A DNA stretch of 64,000 bases from Methanothrix sp. (GCF_024518575.1 NZ_JANIHG010000002.1:31771-95770), one strand, 5' to 3'. Shown: positions 34,177 to 42,936, counted from the first letter of the stretch. Notes: a model not told the origin generated them from the sequence alone. Translations and numbers: made by a program.

Positions 34177-34990
34177 ATTTTACACGAAGCCCATTCGCTC
34201 TCAGGTACTCCTTGACCTGCCCGACCGTGTACTCTCCACGGTGGAACATGCCTGCAGCGAGAGCCTTGTCCGCGCCTCCTAACGTGAATGCCTCCAGTAT
34301 GTGCTGTGGCGTGGAGGCTCCACCGCTGGCGGTGACCGGAATGTCAACCGCATCAGATATTGCCTTCGTGAGCGGCAGATCGTATCCTATGTTCGTTCCA
34401 TCCCTGTCCATGCTGGTGGGGAGTATCTCGCCAGCTCCGAGCCTTTCCACCCTCCTGCACCACTCGATGGCATCCATGCCGGTTGGCTCCCTTCCTCCGT
34501 AGATCACAACCTCGAACCATGCGCGTCTGCCGTCCTCCAGCTCGTAGACGTTCACTCCGGGTATGATCTCAGTGTTCCGCCTGGCGTCGACCGCGACCGT
34601 GATCCTCTCTGAGCCGAATGTCCTGGCTGCGCTCCTGACCAGATCCGGATCCCTGACCGCGGCTGTGTTGATCCCAACCCTGTCCGCGCCCGCATCGAGT
34701 ATCTCCTTTATGCCCTGAATGCTGCTGATCCCGCCACCCACCGTGAAGGGTACGTCAACAGCATCCGCAACCCTCCTGGCGACATCCACCATTGTCCTTC
34801 TCCCCTCATGGGATGCGGTGATGTCCAGAAAAACAAGCTCGTCCGCGCCCTGCTCCTGGTAGCGGCGTGCGAACTCGACCGGGTCGCCCTGGCGCTTCAG
34901 GTCCACGAACTTCACGCCCTTGACGACCGAGGGAACCCCACCCACGACCTTGACATCGAGGCATGGGACGATCATGGCATAATCTCTCAT
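34175..34990 (-). CDS. hisF: imidazole glycerol phosphate synthase cyclase subunit
   Basis: 271 residues from ATG 34990; the frame extends upstream to 35095 but homologues begin [19 protein letters not shown]. HisF is a TIM barrel that uses ammonia from HisH to turn PRFAR into IGP and AICAR. Seen: catalytic Asp in PCLDVK (residue 11 region), [20 protein letters not shown] near residue 80, [15 protein letters not shown] near 98, the second catalytic Asp in [17 protein letters not shown] near 180, and [16 protein letters not shown]. No other his gene is adjacent. The stop codon lies at the boundary of element B. Confidence 0.95.
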   Translation of the reverse strand: MRDYAMIVPCLDVKVVGGVPSVVKGVKFVDLKRQGDPVEFARRYQEQGADELVFLDITASHEGRRTMVDVARRVADAVDVPFTVGGGISSIQGIKEILDAGADRVGINTAAVRDPDLVRSAARTFGSERITVAVDARRNTEIIPGVNVYELEDGRRAWFEVVIYGGREPTGMDAIEWCRRVERLGAGEILPTSMDRDGTNIGYDLPLTKAISDAVDIPVTASGGASTPQHILEAFTLGGADKALAAGMFHRGEYTVGQVKEYLRANGLRVK

Positions 34991-35246
34991 GGCTGTTAGA
35001 AGCAGATAACCGGAGATAAAAGCCTTGCCAGCCAGAGCCTCCATTTGTTGAGGGCAGTGGAGAGAAGCAGTTCCTGATACCTGCATATGACGCACAGAGT
35101 GCTACTCTCAGAGAACTCTCTTGATGATTGCCTCAGAATGACGCGTGCATGCCATTCTGAGACACAGTGTGCTTATATCCCATCGCATTCAACGAGAAGT
35201 ATTGCCACTTTTCTTGGCCATGTACGCCTCAAGAGTGGTGCTGAAG

Positions 35247-36035
35247 ATGGTTGACATGCTCAGAGAAAGAGAGATCAAGAAGGCCGTGAGGGATGGGTAC
35301 TCCCGCATCGCGAAGCAGCCATCATGCTGCGCTGGCTCGTGCTGTGGAACAGGATCTGCAGCCGAGATAAGCAGGAGGATCGGGTACACCGAGGAGGAGA
35401 TGCTCTCCGCGCCGCCTGAATCGAACCTGGGCCTCGGCTGCGGAAATCCCCTTGCCATAGCCTCCCTGAGGAGGGGCGAGTATGTGCTCGACATGGGATC
35501 CGGCGCTGGCTTCGACTGCTTCCTGGCGGCAAGAGCCGTTGGCCCCGAGGGTATGGTCATAGGTGTGGACATGACCACAGAGATGGTGGAGAGAGCACGG
35601 GAAAACGCGCGGAAGGGCGGTTACAGGAACGTGGACTTCAGGCAGGGAGAGCTGGAGAACCTGCCGGTTGCCGATAACTACGTAGATGTCGTCATATCCA
35701 ACTGCGTGATAAACCTTGTTCCTGACAAGCGCAGGGCCTTCAGGGAGGCTTTCAGGGTGCTGAAGCCCGGAGGCAGGATGATCGTATCAGATGTTGTCCT
35801 TAAAAGAGAGATCCCGGAGTCTGTGAGAAGATCCAAGGAGGCCTACATAGGGTGCCTTGCAGGTGCGGTGACTGTGGAGGAGTACATCGATGCGATACGA
35901 TCCGCTGGATTCAAGGAGATATCGATCCTCGGGGAGTCACAATTCCCGACAGAGTGCCTGCCCGCAAGCATCGACAAAGCCGATCTCTCAAGGTCTGTGT
36001 GCAGCTTGAGGATATCCGCAAGAAAACCGGCTTGA
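35247..36035 (+). CDS. arsM: arsenite methyltransferase ArsM
   Basis: About 262 residues if the ATG at 35247 (MVDMLREREIKKAVRDGYSR) is used; the frame is open from 35145 and the start is uncertain. ArsM methylates As(III) with SAM to volatile or excretable forms. Seen: a Cys-rich segment PSCCAGSCCGTG near residue 22, ESNLGLGCGNPLAIASL near 60, SAM site VLDMGSGAGFDCFLAARAVG near 80, and YIGCLAGAV near 200 holding the third arsenic-binding cysteine. No ars operon surrounds it; it stands next to transposon relics and could have been acquired. Confidence 0.9.
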   Translation: MVDMLREREIKKAVRDGYSRIAKQPSCCAGSCCGTGSAAEISRRIGYTEEEMLSAPPESNLGLGCGNPLAIASLRRGEYVLDMGSGAGFDCFLAARAVGPEGMVIGVDMTTEMVERARENARKGGYRNVDFRQGELENLPVADNYVDVVISNCVINLVPDKRRAFREAFRVLKPGGRMIVSDVVLKREIPESVRRSKEAYIGCLAGAVTVEEYIDAIRSAGFKEISILGESQFPTECLPASIDKADLSRSVCSLRISARKPA

Positions 36036-36127
36036 AAAGGTCACAGGAGGCGTCGCCACCTGGCATGGGTGGGATGGCTGAGATCTCCAAAAAGCACAAG
36101 CCTCCGGCCGAACCGAGTCGCGCTCTG

Positions 36128-36235
36128 CTCTTTGGGAGTGGAAAGGGCGAAGCGAGACCTTCAGGATGGGAATGAAAGCGAAGCCCCTTCTTATCCAGAA
36201 AAGCACAAAACATTCAGACAGCATAAGAAGCATTG
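36128..36235 (+). mobile_element. left end of an IS200/IS605 element (copy C)
   Basis: CTTTGGGAG..GGGCGAAGCGAGACC and GCGAAGCCCC match the left ends of copies A and B. In this copy the left end leads, after about 110 nt, directly into a TnpB N-terminal coding segment, which identifies the family of all three copies. Confidence 0.65.
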
Positions 36236-36387
36236 ATGTTCAGGACGTTCAAATATCGGATCTATCCAGCAAAGGCTCAAAAAATCGAGAATGGGGCGAA
36301 CGCTTGAGCTTTGCAGCTAGACATACAACGAGACTATGGCGTATCGAAAAAGAGCTTTGGATACTAAAAATCGGTCACGAAGCATGA
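36236..36387 (+). pseudogene. 5' fragment of tnpB (IS200/IS605 OrfB)
   Basis: From ATG 36236 the frame reads MFRTFKYRIYPAKAQKIEN, the standard TnpB N-terminus (TYKYRIYPxxxQ), then stops at TGA 36305. One frame over, RLSFAARHTTRLWRIEKEL continues the match to the following TnpB segment (LELCRxLYN type) up to 36387. So the fragment is frameshifted and truncated; the RuvC nuclease part and zinc finger are absent. Confidence 0.75.
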
Positions 36388-36407
36388 GACAAGGAGAGGT
36401 CTTTTAA

Positions 36408-36518
36408 GACACGTGCGGCGAGATCGCACTCAAGAGGCCGCAGCTTCGCGAGATGCCGTTTGAGACCAGGGTCTTTGCGAGATACTCACGTCTTGAGAGT
36501 CACCTATCAGTGCTGTAG
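36408..36518 (+). pseudogene. internal fragment of an IS256-family (mutator) transposase
   Basis: The frame reads CGEIALKRPQLREMPFET then RVFARYSRLESHLSVL and stops. This matches the conserved GExTLKVPKLRELPFET...RYxRxExSxxEAL region of IS256/mutator transposases. Nothing of the DDE catalytic region or the terminal repeats is visible. It lies 20 nt after the tnpB fragment. Confidence 0.7.
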
Positions 36519-36597
36519 CAGAGTCTAAAGGGAGCATTCACCTGTCGCAGAGATCCTGCCCCTAGGATCCTCCACATGCCTCCCCGCACGAACAGGG

Positions 36598-36605
36598 TTA
36601 TATTC
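36598..36605 (+). promoter_or_regulatory. TATA box of the B12-radical SAM gene
   Basis: GGGTTATATTC places a TATA-like element 24-31 nt before the ATG at 36629, so the message is probably leaderless. Confidence 0.5.
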
Positions 36606-36628
36606 TACATCCCGAGAAGCCTTTACAG

Positions 36629-38122
36629 ATGTCCGGAAAGAGGATCGTCCTGACCAGCGATAGCACAATGATGTCCTCCTACCATGGAGGTGTGCTGCTG
36701 GGATTTGCCGCAATAATGCCCAGGGCAGTCATGCCCGACTGGATGCTCAGATCGCTCTTCTGCCCTCCCGTGAGGGCATATCCAGATGGCAGGGCGGTTT
36801 ATGCGCCATGCGGCATGCGAAAGGTTGAGGCTGCGCTCTTAGAGGCTGGTTTCTCGAGGGATGAGGTCATGGTGGCGCATCCGGACCACCTCGAGAAGGC
36901 GATAGGCAGCGAGACCGAGATCTTGGGCATAACACACGACGATCCGATGGGAAAGATAGCGGTTCGCGAGATTGAGGATATCATCAACAGGGGCCCGCCG
37001 CACAACAGGCACAGCTTCCTGAAGCTCATAAATCACCCTCTGATAAAAAAATACGATCCCGTGATCGTCGTTGGTGGCAATGGCGCATGGGAGCTCGTCG
37101 GTGAGGATGTGGGCGTCGATCACATCTACCTTGGCGAGGGCGAGAGCGAGTTTCCGGAGGTATGCAGGGCGATCCTCGATGGGAAGGACGTCCCCAGGAT
37201 CATACAGGGAACGCCTGTGGCCGGGGAGAGGATCCCTGTGAACAGGGGCGCCACAATCGCAGGCATAGTCGAGATCGGAAGGGGATGCTGGCGTGGCTGC
37301 GCATTCTGCTCCCCAACAATGCGATCACTCAGACACCGGCCGGTCTCAAGCATCCTGGAGGACGTCAGGGTGAACATGAGGGAGGGCATGAGGGATGTTC
37401 TGCTTCACTCAGAGGACGTCTTCACATACGGCTCCAGAGGAATGCGCCCCGAGCCTGAGAAGGTTCTGGAGCTCTTCAGGAGCGTCAAGCAGCTCTCGCC
37501 ACGCACGATAGACGTCTCCCATCTCAGCCTGGCAACTGTTCATCAGTCCATCGATCTGCTCAGCGAGGTCTCTGAGGTGGTTGGTGTAGGCACAGATCAG
37601 AGATACATGTCGGCATGGATAGGAATAGAGACCGGAAGCTGTCGGATCCTGGAGATGCACATGCCCAGAAAGGCGCTACCAGAATCTCCCGATCGCTGGC
37701 CGGAGATCGTCAGGGATTGCTACGCGCTCTTCCACGAGGAGAAGTGGGTGCCGGTCGCGAGCCTGGTCCTGGGGCTGCCAGGTGAGACAGCTGATGATGT
37801 TGTCAGGACCACGGAGCTTGTGGAGTCGCTTAAGGGGTACACAGGGCTGATGCTGCCGCTCTTCTTCACGCCGATGGCAGGCACATCGCTTGGCAGTTAT
37901 AGAGGACTCGGAAAGGATAATGCCCTTCCTGAGCACTGGGAGCTGGTCGGGACGTGCATGGAGTACAATCTCAGACATCTCAGGAAGCTTCACAGTCTGT
38001 ACAGAGAGCGCATGACTCCCAACCCAATGGTACACCTGGGCCTGCGTCTTATCAACATGGCAGCGGACATCGTTCTCCCGAAATACATGGAAAGAATGAA
38101 AAGGGGAGAACCGCCAAACTGA
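36629..38122 (+). CDS. B12-binding-domain radical SAM protein
   Basis: 497 residues. N-terminal half (about 1-190) resembles a cobalamin-binding Rossmann domain (VVGGNGAWELV, YLGEGESEFPEVCRAIL near residues 148-185, the usual link to the SAM domain). Radical SAM cluster GRGCWRGCAFCSPTMRSLRH near residue 220 (CxxxCxxC) and the PVASLVLGLPGETADDVVRT segment near residue 375. A B12 ligand His motif DxHxxG is not obvious, so cobalamin binding is inferred from the fold. Such enzymes methylate unactivated carbons or modify cofactors. No partner gene is adjacent. Confidence 0.85.
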   Translation: MSGKRIVLTSDSTMMSSYHGGVLLGFAAIMPRAVMPDWMLRSLFCPPVRAYPDGRAVYAPCGMRKVEAALLEAGFSRDEVMVAHPDHLEKAIGSETEILGITHDDPMGKIAVREIEDIINRGPPHNRHSFLKLINHPLIKKYDPVIVVGGNGAWELVGEDVGVDHIYLGEGESEFPEVCRAILDGKDVPRIIQGTPVAGERIPVNRGATIAGIVEIGRGCWRGCAFCSPTMRSLRHRPVSSILEDVRVNMREGMRDVLLHSEDVFTYGSRGMRPEPEKVLELFRSVKQLSPRTIDVSHLSLATVHQSIDLLSEVSEVVGVGTDQRYMSAWIGIETGSCRILEMHMPRKALPESPDRWPEIVRDCYALFHEEKWVPVASLVLGLPGETADDVVRTTELVESLKGYTGLMLPLFFTPMAGTSLGSYRGLGKDNALPEHWELVGTCMEYNLRHLRKLHSLYRERMTPNPMVHLGLRLINMAADIVLPKYMERMKRGEPPN

Positions 38123-38159
38123 AAGAAATCTTCAATCCAAGACTGAGGATGGCCTGAAG

Positions 38160-38462
38160 CTAGTAGTTTTCCAGCACCGATTTCACTATCATCTTGTGGT
38201 CGTTCTTCAGCGAGTAGACGTTGTGGTCCCCAGATACATCTATGCTGAGAATACCCAGGCGAGTGTTCATGAGTCCGACCATGGCAGACACGCCGCGATA
38301 GCTTACATTGAAGCCCTCCTTCTCCAGATACGTGAATATGTCCTCGGTCGTAAAAGACGAATCGCTCAGGAACAACCTCAACACCGCTTTTCTGATTCCT
38401 ATACCATCTCGCTTCAGATAATTCCTCAGCCGCTCCTGAATTCTCTCCTCAGCGCTCTCCAT
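38160..38462 (-). CDS. DUF2551 protein
   Basis: 100 residues matching the methanogen family DUF2551: ERIQERLRNYLKRDGIGIRK at the N-terminus, then FTTEDIFTYLEKEGFNVSYR and VGLMNTRLGILSIDVSGDHN. The composition and helix-strand pattern suggest a winged-helix-like fold, so a DNA-binding role is possible, but the function is not known. It is encoded 38 nt after the radical SAM gene at 38501 on the same strand and may be cotranscribed with it. Confidence 0.85.
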   Translation of the reverse strand: MESAEERIQERLRNYLKRDGIGIRKAVLRLFLSDSSFTTEDIFTYLEKEGFNVSYRGVSAMVGLMNTRLGILSIDVSGDHNVYSLKNDHKMIVKSVLENY

Positions 38463-38500
38463 CCAGCAAGCTCACCGGCCATAAAGAAGGAAGCGATGGC

Positions 38501-39535
38501 TTATAAAGGTATTCTCTCCACGACCAGTCCATCCTCTGTTGGATACCTCTCAATGATGTAAGGAGATCCGATATGCCTCACATCATCCGCGATCTCCTCG
38601 AGGATCCAGGCAGCCATCTCTATCTCGCCGTCCACGAGAATGTACATGTTCTCCGGAACCCCCAGATCTGAGAGCAATCGCATCGCATGCCGCGGATCAG
38701 GAGTGAGGATGACTCCCGTCAGTAAAGTGCCATCATCGCTCACCATATCGAACTCTCTCCGGACCCTCTCAGCGCGCCTCTTCAGACGCTCCCTCAGCTG
38801 GACAGCGTCCTTGAATACGGAGGAGCAGTAGTGGAGTTTGATATTGTGGCGCATGAAGGATCTGGCTATCGATTCGCTCCCGATCGCTGCGCACGAGTCT
38901 GTATCGGCCACGAAGCCTCTGGCCCTGAGCGCATCCGCGTTCGTCTCTGAGAACTCGAGCTCATTGATGTTCAGAAAAGCATCTGCGCTCTGCACAGCCT
39001 CTGCGATCCACCGGGCGGAAGAGATCGCGGGGATCTCCACGCCTGCCTCGATCCCGAGATCCATCGCGGATTTAAGTGCTTCCGCGAGGCTGCGATCCTC
39101 CCGCTCCAGATCCGGATGTATCCTCAGCTCATCCAGACCTGCATCGCGAAGCTTTGAGAGCACCCTCTCCCCGGGCAAGATTCCGGTGTAGAGATGGATG
39201 TGATGACTCCTCCCCAGCTCTCTCTTGAGCATGCGAATTGTGTCTAGAACCAGATCCAGCCTCAGCAGAGGCTCCCCTCCGGTTATGCCCGTGCCGAGGG
39301 CATCTATAGCCTGCGCCTCCTCCAGGATGTCCTGCGGGGATGAGACCATCCGCTCGTTCGCAAAGATCAGATCCTTCCCCTTCCGCTCATTTGAGAGCGG
39401 ACAGTAGAAGCAGCCTCTGGTGCAGATGCCTGTCACGAAGAGGACCAGAGATGCTCCCTGCCTGCATATCTCACATCCAGGCGGGAGGTAGTTGTGGAAG
39501 GAACCTGTATTGTCATGAACCCATTCTTCAAGCAT
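38501..39535 (-). CDS. radical SAM protein, PFL-activase-like
   Basis: 344 residues. N-terminal EICRQGASLVLFVTGICTRG then CFYCPLSNERKGKDLIFANE holds the CxxxCxxC cluster (ICTRGCFYC) near residue 36, followed by GITGGEPLLRLDLVLDTI near residue 82, the GGEP motif. Resembles archaeal radical SAM proteins of the MJ/MTH unknown type that are related to pyruvate formate-lyase activases. No glycyl radical enzyme is nearby, so the substrate is unknown. A DUF2551 gene follows. Confidence 0.83.
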   Translation of the reverse strand: MLEEWVHDNTGSFHNYLPPGCEICRQGASLVLFVTGICTRGCFYCPLSNERKGKDLIFANERMVSSPQDILEEAQAIDALGTGITGGEPLLRLDLVLDTIRMLKRELGRSHHIHLYTGILPGERVLSKLRDAGLDELRIHPDLEREDRSLAEALKSAMDLGIEAGVEIPAISSARWIAEAVQSADAFLNINELEFSETNADALRARGFVADTDSCAAIGSESIARSFMRHNIKLHYCSSVFKDAVQLRERLKRRAERVRREFDMVSDDGTLLTGVILTPDPRHAMRLLSDLGVPENMYILVDGEIEMAAWILEEIADDVRHIGSPYIIERYPTEDGLVVERIPL

Positions 39536-39682
39536 CCTTTCCCTCAGGCGATCAAATTTACGAGATGGGCCGCAACGCAGATACAGTGAATGGCAAACAT
39601 CGATATGCGCAGATTAACCAGAGCTCAGCAATTAACAAAAGCAAAAACATTGACATGAGGCGGCTAAGACGCACACTCCGCC

Positions 39683-39799
39683 TCAGCTGCCCCCAATCAG
39701 GCTTATGACCAGATAAGCCAGGAGCGTACCAACGACAAACACAACTGCAAATGCGCCAAAGATCATCGAATCTGCTATGACAAACTCTCCGCCAGTCAT
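39683..39799 (-). CDS. 38-aa single-span membrane protein downstream of uspA
   Basis: ATG at 39799 follows the uspA stop without a gap (TAGATG). The product MTGGEFVIADSMIFGAFAVV...ISLIGGS is 38 residues with one strongly hydrophobic helix over residues 11-36 and no charged residues after Asp10. The exact abutment to uspA, the clean helix and the absence of frame breaks support a real gene. It resembles small accessory subunits of transporters in size, but no homologue is known to me. Overlooked by length-based gene calling. Confidence 0.6.
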   Translation of the reverse strand: MTGGEFVIADSMIFGAFAVVFVVGTLLAYLVISLIGGS

Positions 39800-40231
39800 C
39801 TATCTCACTACCAGGACAGGAGTTGTTGCCCAATATAAGACTTTCTGGACCACGCTGCCTATGAGAAGCTTCGACACGCCACTCTCGCCGTGGCTGCCCA
39901 TCACGATGCAGTCGATGTTCTCGGTTCTGGCCACATCTATGATGACATTTGCAGGCGCCCCGATCCTTATGACAGGCTCTACCTTGACGCCCATCTTCTC
40001 GCCCATCTCCTTTATGTCATCCAAGGCCTTCTCGCCCTGCTTCTGCAGCTTAGCCTCGACCTCCTTCTTGTCGGCACCCAGCTGCCTTACAGCGCTCGCT
40101 ATGACGACCTCATTGACCACGTAAAGCGCTAGGACCTCCGCACCCAGAGCCTTCGCAAGCTCAAGCCCCTCCTGCGCAGCAAGTCTGGACTTGTCGGAGC
40201 CATCTGTGGCGATCAAAATACGCTTGTACAT
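39800..40231 (-). CDS. universal stress protein UspA
   Basis: 143 residues. Start MYKRILIATDGSDKSRLAAQ has the ATP-binding Asp-Gly-Ser; the second motif GSHGESGVSKLLIGSVVQKV near residue 112 is the GxxGx9GS ATP-binding signature, ending TTPVLVVR. Likely binds ATP and dimerises. A TATA box lies 38-45 nt upstream. It is followed without gap by a 38-aa membrane protein, suggesting that this Usp regulates or partners a membrane component. Confidence 0.93.
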   Translation of the reverse strand: MYKRILIATDGSDKSRLAAQEGLELAKALGAEVLALYVVNEVVIASAVRQLGADKKEVEAKLQKQGEKALDDIKEMGEKMGVKVEPVIRIGAPANVIIDVARTENIDCIVMGSHGESGVSKLLIGSVVQKVLYWATTPVLVVR

Positions 40232-40268
40232 CCTAATCCCACCTTTGTGACCTCTATCAACGACTTGG

Positions 40269-40276
40269 TATAAATA
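40269..40276 (-). promoter_or_regulatory. TATA box of uspA
   Basis: CTATTTATACC on the minus strand, 38-45 nt upstream of the uspA ATG at 40231; near-consensus archaeal TATA element. Confidence 0.6.
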
Positions 40277-40283
40277 GCTATCT

Positions 40284-40667
40284 TCATGATTTTAGCATCC
40301 GCAGAGCCAGTAATGCGGCGTTCTCTCCTGCATCTATCCCAACACAGGCCACAGGCACTCCTGGAGGCATCTGAACTATGGAGAGAAGCGCATCTATACC
40401 CAGAAGCTTCCCGCTCACCGGCACGCCTATCACAGGCCTGTCCGTTCTCGCAGCCACAACGCCAGGGAGTGCAGCTGACATTCCAGCGACAGCGATGAAG
40501 ACCCTCGCATCAGTGCTCTCGATGTACTGATCGAGCTCCTTCGGGTTCCTGTGCGCAGAGATGACCCTGTGCTCGTAGCTCACGCCCCGCTCATCAAGCA
40601 CTCTCAGAATTCTGTCCACAACATGCTGATCCGATTTTGATCCTGAGATTATCGATACATCTGGCAT
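40284..40667 (-). CDS. purE: N5-carboxyaminoimidazole ribonucleotide mutase / AIR carboxylase, class PurE
   Basis: 127 residues. Start [20 protein letters not shown] and [20 protein letters not shown] (catalytic His) near residue 35; then [20 protein letters not shown] near 58 and [20 protein letters not shown] near 78. This is the PurE fold that moves or adds CO2 to aminoimidazole ribotide in purine synthesis. The ISAHRNP and [11 protein letters not shown] blocks match the shorter archaeal group. Single gene here; purK is not adjacent, so direct AIR carboxylase activity is possible. Confidence 0.93.
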   Translation of the reverse strand: MPDVSIISGSKSDQHVVDRILRVLDERGVSYEHRVISAHRNPKELDQYIESTDARVFIAVAGMSAALPGVVAARTDRPVIGVPVSGKLLGIDALLSIVQMPPGVPVACVGIDAGENAALLALRMLKS

Positions 40668-40709
40668 GTATCTCTGGGAGTCGTGCGATGAAGATGAACT
40701 TTGTCCAGG

Positions 40710-41984
40710 CTACCGCTTTATGTGTATGACCCTCTGAGCCTTGCCCTCCGTTCTCGGAAGGGAGCCTATTGGAAACACATCGCCCTTCGGGCTGAATCCC
40801 AGCGCCTCCTTGAGCGCCTTCTCAACGGTATAACCTGTCACCCCTGGCTCTGCCTCGACGTTGATCCTGACATCCTTGACGCCATCAACATCCTCGACGA
40901 TGATCTGATAGTTCGCGCCAACTCCTGGGATCTGCATCAGAGCCTGCTCGACCTGCTTCGGGAAGAAGTTCACGCCCTTCACTATTATCATGTCGTCCAG
41001 CCTCCCTGTTATTGGCGCTATCCTGAGATGAGTTCTCCCGCAATCACACCGCTCCCTTGAGACGACCCTTGTGAGATCTGCTGTGCGAAATCGTATTACA
41101 GGGAGAGCCTCTCTTGTGAACGATGTCACGACCAGCTCCCCGGGCTCGCCGTCTTCCACAGGCTCACCCGTCTTCGGATCCACGACCTCCACGATGTAAT
41201 GGTCCTCCCAGACGTGGATGCCGTCGTGCATCTCGCAGTCCATCCCGAGGGTTCCGACGCCGCCTGTTTCTGTCATCCCGTATATATCGAAGACCTCCAC
41301 TCCAAGGCCTGCGGAGATCCTCTTCTTCATCGTATCCGAGAAGGTCTCCGCGCCGAATATCCCGATCTCGAGCTCAGGCAGCTCCACACCCAGCTCGTTC
41401 ATGACCTCTATCAGGCGCACTCCGTAGCTCACGACCCCGGTGATTATTCTGGTTCCAAGGTCTCTCGCGAGTTTTATCTGGCGTGCGGTGTTTCCGGGGC
41501 CTGTTGGTATTACAAAGAGACCCGCCGCCCTTGCGCCATGGTACATGCCGAAGCCGCCGTTGAACAGCCCGAAGAGGGGTGTGATCTGGACTGCATCTCC
41601 CTTCCTGGCGCCGGACATCATGTAACACCTGGCCATGCACTCAGCCCACTGCTCCAGATCCCCTTCTGTGTAGGGCATTATCACTGGGGTCCCGGTGGAG
41701 CCGCTCGACATGTGCATCTCCACGATCGATTCTCTTGGAGCACAGCAGAGCCCCATCGGATAGCTCTCCCGGAGCAGCTCCTTGTTCGTCATCGGCAGCC
41801 TCTGGAGGTCCTCCAGACCCCTGATATCTTCAGGCGAGACGCCGTGATCATCGAAGAGCTTCCTGTAGACGGAATTCGATCTGTAGACATAACGCACGAT
41901 TCTGCGAAGTCCCATCGTCTGTATATCGCGCAGCTCCTCTCTGGAAGCTCTCTCCATCCTTTCGTTGTGGTAACTGGACCTCAT
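40710..41984 (-). CDS. phenylacetate-CoA ligase-like adenylate-forming enzyme
   Basis: 424 residues of the PaaK group. Seen: FDDHGVSPEDIRGLEDLQRL near residue 46, AMP-binding loop HMSSGSTGTPVIMPYTEGDL near residue 92, DIYGMTETGGVGTLGMDCEM near 233, and the C-terminal ITGRLDDMIIVKGVNFFPKQ near 325. Activates an aryl or acyl acid with ATP to its CoA thioester. GGAGTGA lies 8 nt before the ATG. In methanogens PaaK homologues often occur near indolepyruvate:ferredoxin oxidoreductase; that is not seen here, so the acid is unknown. Confidence 0.9.
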   Translation of the reverse strand: MRSSYHNERMERASREELRDIQTMGLRRIVRYVYRSNSVYRKLFDDHGVSPEDIRGLEDLQRLPMTNKELLRESYPMGLCCAPRESIVEMHMSSGSTGTPVIMPYTEGDLEQWAECMARCYMMSGARKGDAVQITPLFGLFNGGFGMYHGARAAGLFVIPTGPGNTARQIKLARDLGTRIITGVVSYGVRLIEVMNELGVELPELEIGIFGAETFSDTMKKRISAGLGVEVFDIYGMTETGGVGTLGMDCEMHDGIHVWEDHYIVEVVDPKTGEPVEDGEPGELVVTSFTREALPVIRFRTADLTRVVSRERCDCGRTHLRIAPITGRLDDMIIVKGVNFFPKQVEQALMQIPGVGANYQIIVEDVDGVKDVRINVEAEPGVTGYTVEKALKEALGFSPKGDVFPIGSLPRTEGKAQRVIHIKR

Positions 41985-42410
41985 TCAGATCACTCCACCA
42001 GCACTCTGAATCTGCCCGCCGTGTGCGACAGATTTTCTTACAAGATTTTTGGCATTGATGGATAACTTTGTACAATTAGGGCTGCGAATGCGGAGAATCA
42101 GATTTAATGGTTGCGGTTGTGGTGATGTGTTGAATAATGTTTGAGAACCCGATAGCAGAGGCTGGATTCATACGAATTGCAATTCTAGTAAAAATCGATA
42201 GCTCTCGACCTTAGAGCTCTTAATTATTCAACACAGCAGGTTGTGGTGATGTTCAGGATAGCACGGGTTCATGGATTGGTGAGCAGGTACTTGCCTCGAA
42301 TAACTGAATGTGCTGTAATCAGCGTCCAATGGAGCGCCATCCATAATGTGGGAGGCGTGTGTGCCCAATGAAATTACAACATGCGATCTCCGCATCTCTT
42401 GGGTCACTCG
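41985..42410. other. intergenic region holding MITE copy 2
   Basis: 426 nt. Apart from the 116-bp element at 42123-42238 and its 8-bp target duplication, I see no gene. The last part (42247-42410) contains only ORF shadows. Confidence 0.5.
42123..42238 (-). mobile_element. 116-bp MITE with 16-bp terminal inverted repeats, copy 2
   Basis: Reverse-oriented relative to copy 1. Ends TGATGTGTTGAATAAT and, complemented, TGCTGTGTTGAATAAT. Target duplication GGTTGTGG at 42115-42122 and 42239-42246. About 96 percent identical to copy 1 over all 116 bp. Flanks are unrelated to those of copy 1, so the two are independent insertions. Confidence 0.9.
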
Positions 42411-42815
42411 TCATCGCAGCATCCTCTCCCGTATCTCCCTGAAGCTCCACAGGCGTCCTCGGTCGATGCCCGGGCACCTCGATGCCTCTGAGAGCCAGGA
42501 TTCCCTGCTCCTCAGGATCTCAGGCCAGAACGGGTAGCTCCTGCATTGCAGAGGTCTTGCCGGGTAGATGGTGCAGCGATCGCCATCAAGCATCACGCAG
42601 CCCATGTCCATCCTCTCCCTGATGAGAAATCCATATTCGCACTCGAGAAGGTACTCGCGTATCAGAAGATCCTGAGAAACTCCCAGAAACTCCGCGATCC
42701 TCCTGCAATCCTCAGGCGAGATCCAGACGATCCCCTGGACGCTGCAGCATCTGCCGCATCTGATACACTCGAACCTCAGCCCCTCCCGGTACCAGGGCTC
42801 AGCATCTCGCCTCAT
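42411..42815 (-). CDS. YkgJ-type CxxCxxCC metal-cluster protein
   Basis: 134 residues from ATG 42815, supported by AAGGAGGG about 9 nt upstream; the frame is open to 42899. Contains CIRCGRCCSVQG near residue 17, then CEYGF, GCVMLDGDRCTIYPARPLQC near 80 and YPFWPEIL, the pattern of the UPF0153/YkgJ zinc- or iron-chelating family. The family is widespread in methanogens; its biochemical role is not fixed. Last gene of the nadX-moaD-moaE-cutA run, 121 nt after cutA. Confidence 0.85.
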   Translation of the reverse strand: MRRDAEPWYREGLRFECIRCGRCCSVQGIVWISPEDCRRIAEFLGVSQDLLIREYLLECEYGFLIRERMDMGCVMLDGDRCTIYPARPLQCRSYPFWPEILRSRESWLSEASRCPGIDRGRLWSFREIRERMLR

Positions 42816-42936
42816 TCCCAACACCCTCCTTAGGATCTGCGGTACGGATTGCCTCTCCCCGGGCGACTGAAGAGCGCAAAGCGAAACGGCCGCGTCCATT
42901 CCAGAGCGTCTTTAGGCCGGAGCAATAGTGCGGCAA

